Part shown: positions 1 to 5,879 of the stretch, piece by piece
Layout of the letters: each line of letters opens with the position of its first letter
Position numbering within the stretch: the stretch's first letter is position 1
Source: Friedmanniella sp.
GTDB taxonomy: Bacteria > Actinomycetota > Actinomycetes > Propionibacteriales > Propionibacteriaceae
Direction: 5' to 3'
DNA: 22,331 nucleotides
Assembly (NCBI GenBank): GCA_025964935.1
Contig: JAOPXW010000403.1
Location: 1-22,331, forward strand
The notes under the pieces: generated by a model
What the model was told of the DNA's origin: nothing
Databases searched by the model: none
Seen by the model: the letters and a program-made list of their open reading frames with translations, nothing else
Translations under genes and position numbers: made by a program

Positions 1-47
1 GCCGGGATGGTCGGGACCGCCTGAGCGTCGGTCGCCCGCCGCACCCG

Positions 48-1808
48 ATGAAGCCGAGCCGCTGGTCCCGGTGGCTGCCCGGGGTGGTGGTCCTGCGCGC
101 CTACCGGAGGGACTGGCTCCGGGGGGACCTGCTCGCCGGGGTGACGGTCGCGGCCTACCTGGTGCCGCAGGTGATGGCGTACGCCGAGGTGGCCGGCCTG
201 CCCGCGGCGGCCGGTCTGTCGGCGGTGGTGGGACCACTGCTGGTGTATGCCGTGCTCGGCACCTCCCGCCAGCTCTCGGTGGGCCCGGAGTCCAGCACCG
301 CGCTGATGACCGCGGCCGCCGTCGGGGTGCTGGTGGGCCCGTCGAGCCGCAGCTACGCCGACGTCGCCGCCGCCCTGGCCATCGCGGTGGGGCTGGTGTG
401 CGTCGTGGGGTGGGTGGCGCGGCTGGGATTTCTGGCCAGCCTGCTGTCGCGCCCCGTCCTGGTCGGGTACATGGCCGGCATCGCCGTGCTGATGGTGGTC
501 GGCCAGCTCGGCAAGGTCACCGGGGTCCCGGTGCCCCGGGGCACGACCCTGTCGGAGCTCGGTGCCTGGGTCGAGGGCCTGGGCCACATCCACGGTCCGA
601 CCGTGGGCCTCGCGGCGGTCACCCTCACCCTGCTGCTGGTCAGCCGCCGGCTGTGGCCGCGCAGCCCCGGGCCGCTGGTGGCGATGCTGCTCGGAGTGGC
701 GGCGGTCAAGCTCGGTCTCGGCGAGCTCGGGGTCCAGGTCGTCGGCCCGGTGGGACGGGTGTTCGCACAGCCCGACGTGCCGGACCTCAGCGCTGTCCAC
801 GTGGCCACCCTGCTGCCCGCGGCGCTGGGGGTGGCGGTGGTGGCCTACTCCGACAACATCGCCACCGCCCGGGCCTTCGCCGCCCGTCGTCGGGAGGAGG
901 TCGACAGCGGACAGGAGTTCCTGGCCCTGGGGGTGGCGAACGTGACCGCCGGCCTGCTGCACGGCTTCCCGGTCAGCAGCAGTGGCAGCCGGACGGCCAT
1001 CGGCGACGCCATGGGCAGCCGGACCCAGCTGCACTCCCTGGTCGCCCTGGCCACCGTGGTGGTGGCCACGACCCTCTTCGCGCCGGTGCTGGCGCTGTTC
1101 CCGACCGCCGCCCTCGGCGCCGTGGTGGTCTACGCCGCGACCCGCCTGGTCGACGTCGGTGAGCTCCGCCGGTTCGCGCGCTTCCGGCGCAGCGAGCTGG
1201 TGCTGGCCCTGGCCACCACCTTGGCCGTGCTGGGCCTCGACGTCCTGTACGGGATCGCGGTGGCGGTCGGGCTGTCCATCCTGGACGTACTGCGACGGAT
1301 CGCCCACCCCCACGACGGCGTCCTGGGCTATGTCCCCGGCCTGGCCGGGATGCACGACGTGGACGACTTCGCGGTGACCCGGCAGGTTCCGGGGCTCTGC
1401 GTCTACCGTTACGACGCGCCGCTGTTCTTCGCCAACGCCGAGGACTTCCGACGCCGGGCGCTGGCGGCCGTGGAGGCGGCCGGGGACGACCTCTTCTGGC
1501 TGGTCCTGAACGCCGAGGGGCTGGTCGAGGTCGACCTCACCGGCCTGGACGCGCTCCTCGAGCTGGAGGCGACCCTCCGGCAGCGGGGCGTCACGCTGGC
1601 CCTGACCCGGGTCAAACACGAGCTGCGGCAGGATTTGGAGGCGGGCGGGGTGGTCGCCCGGATCGGACCGGAGCTCATCTTCCCCACCCTGCCGACCGCG
1701 GTCGCGGCCTACATCGCGGCGTACACGGCGCGCTACGGCGCGGCCCCGCCCGGGCTGGTGGTCCCGCCGCTGCCGGCGCAGCCCGCCCCGCCCGAGGCCG
1801 TCGGCTGA
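48..1808 (+). CDS. SulP family (SLC26-like) anion transporter with C-terminal STAS domain
   Basis: This 586-residue inner-membrane transporter probably carries an inorganic or organic anion (sulfate, bicarbonate or dicarboxylate; substrate not deducible). The N-terminal part has the SulP signature: residues 29-50 read AGVTVAAYLVPQVMAYAEVA, the usual position of the family's PQ.MAYA motif. About 10-12 hydrophobic segments follow up to roughly residue 415, including the conserved GPESSTA stretch near 79-85. Residues about 447-555 form a cytoplasmic STAS domain, with the expected hydrophobic strand and acidic loop (NAEGLVEVDLTGLDALLELE). The length is normal for the family. The ATG at 48 has no clear Shine-Dalgarno sequence, but residues 1-30 match the usual short, basic SulP N-terminus. 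The 3' end converges on the 1850-2245 gene across a hairpin. There is no carbonic anhydrase or sulfate-assimilation neighbour to fix the substrate. Confidence 0.93.
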   Translation: MKPSRWSRWLPGVVVLRAYRRDWLRGDLLAGVTVAAYLVPQVMAYAEVAGLPAAAGLSAVVGPLLVYAVLGTSRQLSVGPESSTALMTAAAVGVLVGPSSRSYADVAAALAIAVGLVCVVGWVARLGFLASLLSRPVLVGYMAGIAVLMVVGQLGKVTGVPVPRGTTLSELGAWVEGLGHIHGPTVGLAAVTLTLLLVSRRLWPRSPGPLVAMLLGVAAVKLGLGELGVQVVGPVGRVFAQPDVPDLSAVHVATLLPAALGVAVVAYSDNIATARAFAARRREEVDSGQEFLALGVANVTAGLLHGFPVSSSGSRTAIGDAMGSRTQLHSLVALATVVVATTLFAPVLALFPTAALGAVVVYAATRLVDVGELRRFARFRRSELVLALATTLAVLGLDVLYGIAVAVGLSILDVLRRIAHPHDGVLGYVPGLAGMHDVDDFAVTRQVPGLCVYRYDAPLFFANAEDFRRRALAAVEAAGDDLFWLVLNAEGLVEVDLTGLDALLELEATLRQRGVTLALTRVKHELRQDLEAGGVVARIGPELIFPTLPTAVAAYIAAYTARYGAAPPGLVVPPLPAQPAPPEAVG

Positions 1809-1823
1809 GGGCTCGGCCCTCGG
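1805..1823. terminator. Hairpin between two convergent genes
   Basis: A perfect 6-bp stem, GAGGGC (1807-1812) with GCCCTC (1816-1821), has a 3-nt loop and extends by one GU and one CG pair (1805-1806 with 1822-1823). It overlaps the stop codon of the SulP gene and lies 27 bp from the stop of the minus-strand gene, so it could end transcription from both sides. There is no U-tract, as is common in high-GC actinobacteria. Confidence 0.5.
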
Positions 1824-1849
1824 ACCGGTGACTGAGCTCAGGGAGACGC

Positions 1850-2245
1850 CTACCGGTGGGTGGGCGGCACGAACTCCAGGCAGACCATGCCGTGCTGGTG
1901 GGCGTGCTCGTGTCCGGGCTGCAGGCTCTGGTCCTGGTGGCCGTCGGTCACCGGCTGCAGGGTGCCGGTCATCGACACGCTCCACTCGTCGGCGGCGTCC
2001 CGGCCGAAGGTGTCGACCTCCAGGGTGAGCTCGGAGCCGAGGTCGGCCAGCTGGTCGAGCGTGCTGTCCGGGGTCGTCTGCAGGAACACCCGGCCGCCGT
2101 CCCGCCAGAAGCAGACCGGGACGATCTGCAGGCCCGTGGGGGAAACGAAGCCGATCCGGCCGGCTCCCGTGGCCGGCAGCAGCAGCAGCCGCTCGGGCCG
2201 ACTCAGGGTGGTGGCGTTCGCGTCGTTGTTGAGCATGCGGGTCAT
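1850..2245 (-). CDS. Pyridoxamine 5'-phosphate oxidase-like flavin-binding protein (split-barrel fold)
   Basis: This 131-residue protein resembles the small PNPOx-like split beta-barrel family of actinobacteria, whose members bind FMN, F420 or heme. Residues 15-60 give the typical start: SRPERLLLLPATGAGRIGFV, then IVPVCFWRDGGRVFLQTT. These correspond to the strands that hold the cofactor phosphate. Residues 88-100 (EWSVSMTGTLQPV) match the later strand, where the family usually has a G.a..V motif. An open frame extends upstream to 2404, but the ATG at 2245 is preceded by GAGGAG at good spacing, and the extra N-terminus is low-complexity. The tail is unusual: residues 112-118 read HEHAHQH. The gene is divergent from a universal stress protein across DosR-like palindromes, suggesting a redox or hypoxia role. 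The exact cofactor and reaction are unknown. Confidence 0.8.
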   Translation of the reverse strand: MTRMLNNDANATTLSRPERLLLLPATGAGRIGFVSPTGLQIVPVCFWRDGGRVFLQTTPDSTLDQLADLGSELTLEVDTFGRDAADEWSVSMTGTLQPVTDGHQDQSLQPGHEHAHQHGMVCLEFVPPTHR

Positions 2246-2338
2246 GGGGAGCTCCTCAGCAGCGGGTGGGCCAGTCGGCCTGACTCGAGTCTGGTGCCCG
2301 GCCCGGCCGGGCGGAACCGTCTTACGCCCCCTGGCCGG

Positions 2339-2352
2339 AGGACGTTGGTCCC
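2339..2352. promoter_or_regulatory. DosR/DevR-like palindromic box 1
   Basis: The 14 bases AGGACGTTGGTCCC match the core of the published DosR operator (GGGACTWWAGTCCC) at 11 of 14 positions, including both GAC/GTC half-sites and the central AT pair. The box is 94 bp upstream of the minus-strand PNPOx-like start and 139 bp upstream of the universal stress protein start. This is a match by eye to one consensus; binding is inferred. Confidence 0.45.
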
Positions 2353-2396
2353 CGGCCGGCGCCGCCGCGCCGGCGGAGGCAGCCCCCGGTCGACGG

Positions 2397-2410
2397 GGGA
2401 CCAAGGTCCT
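2397..2410. promoter_or_regulatory. DosR/DevR-like palindromic box 2
   Basis: The bases GGGACCAAGGTCCT contain a perfect palindrome-type pair of half-sites (GGACC, AA, GGTCC) and match the DosR core at 11 of 14 positions. Its centre is 58 bp from that of box 1. It lies about 80 bp upstream of the universal stress protein start, a plausible activator position. Universal stress proteins are classic members of the Mycobacterium DosR regulon, which supports the reading, but no dosR gene is in this window. Confidence 0.5.
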
Positions 2411-2490
2411 GGACCGGTGGGTTCGAAGCGCTCTGTCGAGGCGGTACGCGGGCCGTCAGGCTGGGTCTCAATCGACCCGAGGAGCCCGGC

Positions 2491-2985
2491 ATGAAGCAGA
2501 CCGAGAACATCATCGTGGTGGGGATCGACGACTCCCCATCTTCACGCGCCGCCCTGACGTGGGCCGCGGCCCAGGCCCGCGAGGTGGGGGCCAGGCTGCG
2601 CGCCCTGCACGTCCTGGCGTGGCCGGTCGACGACAACCCCTTCGCCTTCGAGGTCGCGGCGGACACGGTCTACCCCGATCTGTCCCGGGTGGAGGAGGTC
2701 TTCCGCGACCCCAGCCGCCGGCTCTTCGACGAGTGCCGACCCGAACCCGACTGGGAGCTGAGGCTCGCGCACGGCCACGCCGGCCGCATCCTGGTCCAGG
2801 AGTCGCAGGGGGCTCTGATGCTGGTGGTCGGCTGTCGGGAGCACGTGGGCCTGGGTCGGCTGCTGGCCGGTTCGGTCAGCCACTACTGCCTCAGCCACGC
2901 CGTCTGCCCCGTGGTGGCGGTGCCCGTCGGGCCCGCCACGGTCGGGTCACCCGCCGAGCCCGCCGGGCACACCGTCGGACGCTAG
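2491..2985 (+). CDS. Universal stress protein, UspA family
   Basis: This 164-residue single-domain protein of the UspA family is a cytoplasmic ATP-binding stress protein. It begins with the family strand IIVVGIDDSPSSRAALTWA (residues 7-25), in which the Asp of VGID contacts ATP in known structures. Residues 110-145 carry the nucleotide loop GCREHVGLGRLLAGSVS, followed by HAVCPVVAVP, the usual C-terminal strand. The family ATP motif is G-2X-G-9X-G(S/T). Here the second Gly position is Glu117, while Gly114 and Gly127-Ser128 are kept, so ATP binding may be altered. The start is supported by GAGGAG about 7 nt upstream of the ATG. The last 20 residues are a Pro/Gly-rich tail. The promoter region is shared with the divergent PNPOx-like gene and holds two DosR-like boxes. 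Confidence 0.93.
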   Translation: MKQTENIIVVGIDDSPSSRAALTWAAAQAREVGARLRALHVLAWPVDDNPFAFEVAADTVYPDLSRVEEVFRDPSRRLFDECRPEPDWELRLAHGHAGRILVQESQGALMLVVGCREHVGLGRLLAGSVSHYCLSHAVCPVVAVPVGPATVGSPAEPAGHTVGR

Positions 2986-3084
2986 GACCGCCGGAGCCCC
3001 GCCGGCCGGTCTGCCCGGGCTCAGCCCTTGACGGGAGGACCCGCGGGACATAAGCCTGAGGTCTCGGCGAGACGTGGAGGAAAC

Positions 3085-4170
3085 ATGAGCGAAGCGGTGC
3101 TGTTGGTGGGGACCCGGAAGGGCCTGTGGATCGGCCGGTCGGACGAGAGTCGCGAGGACTGGACCTGGTCGGATCCGCAGTTCCTGATGCAGGCCGTGTA
3201 CGCCGTGGCCGTCGACACCCGGGGGGATCAGCCGCGGATGTTCGTCAGCGGCACCAGCGAGCACTGGGGTCCCGGGGTCTACCGCTCCGACGACCTGGGT
3301 CACACCTGGACGGAGACGGCCGGCGCCGCCGTCCGCTTCCCGGGTGACCTCGGCAGCAGTGTCGAGCGGGTCTGGCAGATCCAGCCCGCCGGCGACACGG
3401 AGCCCGACGTCGTCTGGGCCGGGACCCAGCCGTCCGCCCTGTTCCGGTCCGCGGATCGTGGTGAGTCGTTCAGCCTGGTGAGGTCCCTGTGGGACCACCC
3501 GCACCGGACCCAATGGGGGGCGGGCTTCGGCGGCCAGGCCATCCACACCATCGTGCCGGACGAGACCGACCCCGGCCGGCTGACCGTGGCCATGTCCACC
3601 GGCGGCGTCTACCAGACGTCCGATCGGGGGGCGTCCTGGTCACCGGCGAACCACGGCATCAAGGCGGTCTTCTTCCCCGACCCGTGGCCGGAGTTCGGCC
3701 AGTGCGTGCACAAGGTGGCGGCGCACCCGTCCCGACCGGACCGGCTGTTCGCCCAGAACCATCACGGGGTCTACCGTTCCGACGACCGGGGTGGGACCTG
3801 GGTCTCGATCGCCGAGGGTCTGCCCGCCGACTTCGGCTTCCCGATCGTGGTGGACCCCCACGACCCGGACCGGGTCTACGTGTTCCCGCTGGTGGCCGAC
3901 GGCGAGCGCATCCCGCCGCACGGACAGGCGCGGGTCTGGCGGTCCCTGGACGCCGGCTCCAGCTGGCAGGAATCCAGCGCGGGGCTCCCGGACGGCTTCT
4001 GGTCGGCGGTGATGCGGGACGCCATGACCACCGACCGGGGCGACCCGGCCGGGGTCTACCTGGGGGCGCGGGACGGCTCGGTGTTCGCCAGCCTGGACGG
4101 CGGGGACACCTGGGCCCAGGTGGCCGCCCACCTGCCCGACGTCCTGTGCCTGCGCGCCGCCGTGCTCTGA
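3085..4170 (+). CDS. BNR/Asp-box repeat beta-propeller protein (sialidase-like fold, function unknown)
   Basis: This 361-residue protein has no signal peptide, so it is probably cytoplasmic. It begins AVLLVGTRKGLWIG and contains six Asp-box (S.D.G..W) repeats: residues 68-75 SDDLGHTW, 122-129 SADRGESF, 178-185 TSDRGASW, 232-239 SDDRGGTW, 287-294 SLDAGSSW and 336-343 SLDGGDTW. The spacing of about 50 residues fits a propeller of six or more blades. Automatic annotation often labels such proteins exo-alpha-sialidase or glycosyl hydrolase. I see no evidence for the sialidase Arg triad, so no enzymatic activity is claimed. The ATG at 3085 has GGAGG 4 nt upstream and is preferred to an in-frame TTG at 3028. 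It follows the universal stress protein gene by 99 bp and could be co-transcribed or have its own promoter. Confidence 0.85.
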   Translation: MSEAVLLVGTRKGLWIGRSDESREDWTWSDPQFLMQAVYAVAVDTRGDQPRMFVSGTSEHWGPGVYRSDDLGHTWTETAGAAVRFPGDLGSSVERVWQIQPAGDTEPDVVWAGTQPSALFRSADRGESFSLVRSLWDHPHRTQWGAGFGGQAIHTIVPDETDPGRLTVAMSTGGVYQTSDRGASWSPANHGIKAVFFPDPWPEFGQCVHKVAAHPSRPDRLFAQNHHGVYRSDDRGGTWVSIAEGLPADFGFPIVVDPHDPDRVYVFPLVADGERIPPHGQARVWRSLDAGSSWQESSAGLPDGFWSAVMRDAMTTDRGDPAGVYLGARDGSVFASLDGGDTWAQVAAHLPDVLCLRAAVL

Positions 4171-4327
4171 GCCGCACCGTCCCGGCACCGCGCCGTCCTG
4201 TGCACAGTTTTCCGAACCGCACCGGCCGCCGGCTGGGGCCTGCCCCCTCCGAGTCTCCGCCGGGTATCTGCGACCGTCGACCGCACTCTGTGTAGCTGAC
4301 CCGACAGGACAGTCCCGCGGAGGGCGG

Positions 4328-5329
4328 ATGGAGGCCTCGCTCTATGAACGGTGGTGTGCGGACCAGTCCCCGTACGAGCGCGGCTTCCGGTCCGGCATGA
4401 GCGCCCAGACCCGGCGCCGGGCCTTCCGCGCCTGGGCGCCGCTCGCCCTGGTCGTCGGCCTGTTCGCGGCCCTGGCCGCCCTGGCGGTGGACGGTGGCCC
4501 CTCCTCCCCGAGCGCGGCGACCACGCAGGGCATGAACATCGACTTCGGCTACACCACCAACGCGCTGACCCGGGGCCAGACCGTGCACCTGTGCAGCCTG
4601 ACCGGGGGCACCACCGCGTACGCCGAATGCCACCAGCCGTACAACCCGGGCAGCCGTCGTCCGGCCGTCACCTCGGCCATCCTGCAGGGGGACCTGGTGG
4701 CGTCCGACTGCCGGCGCGGGGCCAGCGCCTTCCCGGCCGGCCAGCTCAAGGTGATCGCCAACAACTTCGACACCCAGGCACTCAGCATCAGCGTCACCGC
4801 CGACCCGCACGCGCCCGAGGTGGTCAACCAGTGCCTCTACCAGGGGACCCTGGTCGTGGCCCGGGCCGACCGGTCCGTGGTCCAGATGCCCCTGGTGGTG
4901 GACCTGAAGGACCGGTGGGAGCCGTTGGTGGTCTACCGGGTGTGGTTCTCCCTCTTCCTCGGGGCCTGTGTCGGCGGCCTGCTCAAGTGGCTGGGGGACA
5001 ACATCGGGAAGCCCGTGACCAAGCGGGCGCTGCGGTCGGACGAGTATCGGCCCTTCGAGCTCGTCCGCAACCGGGCCGGGCTGGTGCTGGGTCTGGTGAC
5101 CGCCGTGGCCGTCGGCCTGATCGGCCTGCGGAGCCAGTACGTCGACAACCTGAGCTTCGGCGACAGCCTGGAGGACTACCTGACCCTGGTGGTCTGGGCC
5201 TTCAGCGGGCAGCTCGCCGGCCAGACGCTGATCGACATCGCCGGCAAGGTGCAGCCCGCGGTGTGGGACAAGTCGAACCAGCCCCACGCGGACGAGACCG
5301 AGACGCCGACGCCGGCCAAGGTCGTCTGA
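4328..5329 (+). CDS. Unrecognised membrane protein with cysteine-containing extracytoplasmic domain
   Basis: I do not recognise this 333-residue protein. A basic N-terminus (residues 25-35, TRRRAFR) precedes one hydrophobic helix (about 37-54). A polar region of about 145 residues follows, probably outside the membrane, with four cysteines (89, 101, 128, 169) that could form two disulfides. It includes a Thr/Gly-rich patch (TRGQTVHLCSLTGGTTAYAE). Three more hydrophobic segments lie at about 201-221, 250-266 and 285-305, with a basic loop between the first two. The C-terminal tail is acidic and Pro/Thr-rich. The ATG at 4328 is preceded by GGAGGG at about 6 nt; a later ATG at residue 24 is possible. 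The gene stands between the BNR protein (157 bp upstream) and the ABM protein, separated from the latter by a hairpin. The codon pattern is like its neighbours, so it is very likely a real gene. Confidence 0.8.
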   Translation: MEASLYERWCADQSPYERGFRSGMSAQTRRRAFRAWAPLALVVGLFAALAALAVDGGPSSPSAATTQGMNIDFGYTTNALTRGQTVHLCSLTGGTTAYAECHQPYNPGSRRPAVTSAILQGDLVASDCRRGASAFPAGQLKVIANNFDTQALSISVTADPHAPEVVNQCLYQGTLVVARADRSVVQMPLVVDLKDRWEPLVVYRVWFSLFLGACVGGLLKWLGDNIGKPVTKRALRSDEYRPFELVRNRAGLVLGLVTAVAVGLIGLRSQYVDNLSFGDSLEDYLTLVVWAFSGQLAGQTLIDIAGKVQPAVWDKSNQPHADETETPTPAKVV

Positions 5330-5333
5330 AGCG

Positions 5334-5361
5334 GCACCCCGGGCCCGCCGGGCGCGGGTGC
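5334..5361 (+). terminator. GC-rich hairpin after the membrane protein gene
   Basis: GCACCC (5334-5339) pairs with GGGTGC (5356-5361), with an inner GCCC/GGGC stem and a 3-nt loop. It starts 4 nt after the stop codon of the 4328-5329 gene. No T-run follows, so termination is inferred from position and stem strength only. Confidence 0.45.
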
Positions 5362-5386
5362 GACCGGCGGGGAGGGTTGCGGGCCG

Positions 5387-5407
5387 GACCCGAATAGGTG
5401 TTGGGTC
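5387..5407. promoter_or_regulatory. Possible promoter with inverted repeat upstream of the ABM gene
   Basis: GACCC (5387-5391) and GGGTC (5403-5407) form an inverted repeat with an 11-nt spacer. Centred in it is TAGGTG (5395-5400), a fair -10 candidate 51 nt before the ATG at 5452. A repressor bound to the repeat would cover the -10. The arms are short, so this could be chance. Confidence 0.25.
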
Positions 5408-5451
5408 GTGCCAGGCGCCGGGACCGGTGCCCCCCAACGGAAGGCAGGCAG

Positions 5452-5772
5452 ATGAGCGACGTGGCCCACGGCGACCCCAGCGACAAGGACCTCTTCCTGG
5501 TCGTCACGATCAGGCCCCGGCTGGACCGGCTGGCCGAGGCGGAGGCCCAGCTGCAGCGGATGCGCGCGAACGCCCTCCAGGAGGAGGGGTGCGTCTTCAT
5601 GCACCTCGTCGAGTCGCCCGACGAGCCGGACTGCTGGACGATGATCGAGCACTTCGCCTCGCGCGCGGCCTGGGACGTCCACATGGCCTCGGAGCACAAC
5701 ACCCAGGGCAACCTCGACCTCGAGCCGCTGCTGCGCGAGGCCTCGACGCTGCGGATCTACACCGAGAAGTAA
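5452..5772 (+). CDS. ABM-domain protein (antibiotic biosynthesis monooxygenase / YgiN-like)
   Basis: This 106-residue protein has a dimeric ferredoxin-like ABM domain. Residues 12-45 (LFLVVTIRPRLDRLAEAEAQ, then the following helix), EEGCVFMHLVESPDEPDCWTMIEHF and the conserved W..H..S.H pattern (AAWDVHMASEHN) match the usual order of strands and helices. Family members include quinol monooxygenases, heme-degrading enzymes and many small proteins of unknown role. The fold is also shared by sugar mutarotases of the RhaM type, which is worth noting because a sugar transporter gene follows by about 107 bp. The ATG at 5452 is chosen because a GGAAGGCAGG sequence lies just upstream; an in-frame GTG earlier has no such support. 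The length is typical. The substrate is unknown. Confidence 0.85.
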   Translation: MSDVAHGDPSDKDLFLVVTIRPRLDRLAEAEAQLQRMRANALQEEGCVFMHLVESPDEPDCWTMIEHFASRAAWDVHMASEHNTQGNLDLEPLLREASTLRIYTEK

Positions 5773-5798
5773 CCCCGTCCAGACCCAGCCCGAGGCCT

Positions 5799-5826
5799 AG
5801 TGGTCCAGGTCACATCTGGGTAGGTT
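5799..5826 (+). promoter_or_regulatory. Possible Crp/GlxR-type site and -10 element upstream of the FucP-like gene
   Basis: AGTGGTCCAGGTCACA (5799-5814) matches the Crp/GlxR operator pattern TGTGA-N6-TCACA at 8 of 10 defined positions, with one perfect half-site. TAGGTT (5821-5826) is a plausible -10, placing transcription start near 5833. The site would then overlap the -35 region, which would favour repression. Catabolite control of a sugar transporter is reasonable, but the match rests on one site. Confidence 0.3.
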
Positions 5827-5879
5827 GAGCACAGGCCGCTGTCTCCGGCCGCACACGACATCACTGAGGTGGTCCCCAC

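Noticed and set aside
1..24. In-frame tail of an upstream gene ending at TGA 22-24
   Set aside because: Only seven codons are in the window; they carry no recognisable feature, so a gene cannot be supported.
3045..3058. Third DosR-like box (GGGACATAAGCCTG) upstream of the BNR gene
   Set aside because: Only the left half-site is good (10 of 14 overall, right half poor), so it is too weak to list as a feature.
3028..3084. N-terminal extension of the BNR gene from a TTG at 3028
   Set aside because: The ATG at 3085 has a strong GGAGG at correct spacing and begins the conserved AVLLVGTRKGLWIG; the extension is low-complexity.
3659..5437. 592-codon minus-strand open frame
   Set aside because: It is antisense to two well-supported genes. 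Its protein is rich in Arg, Gly, Pro and His with no domain, a typical shadow in high-GC DNA.
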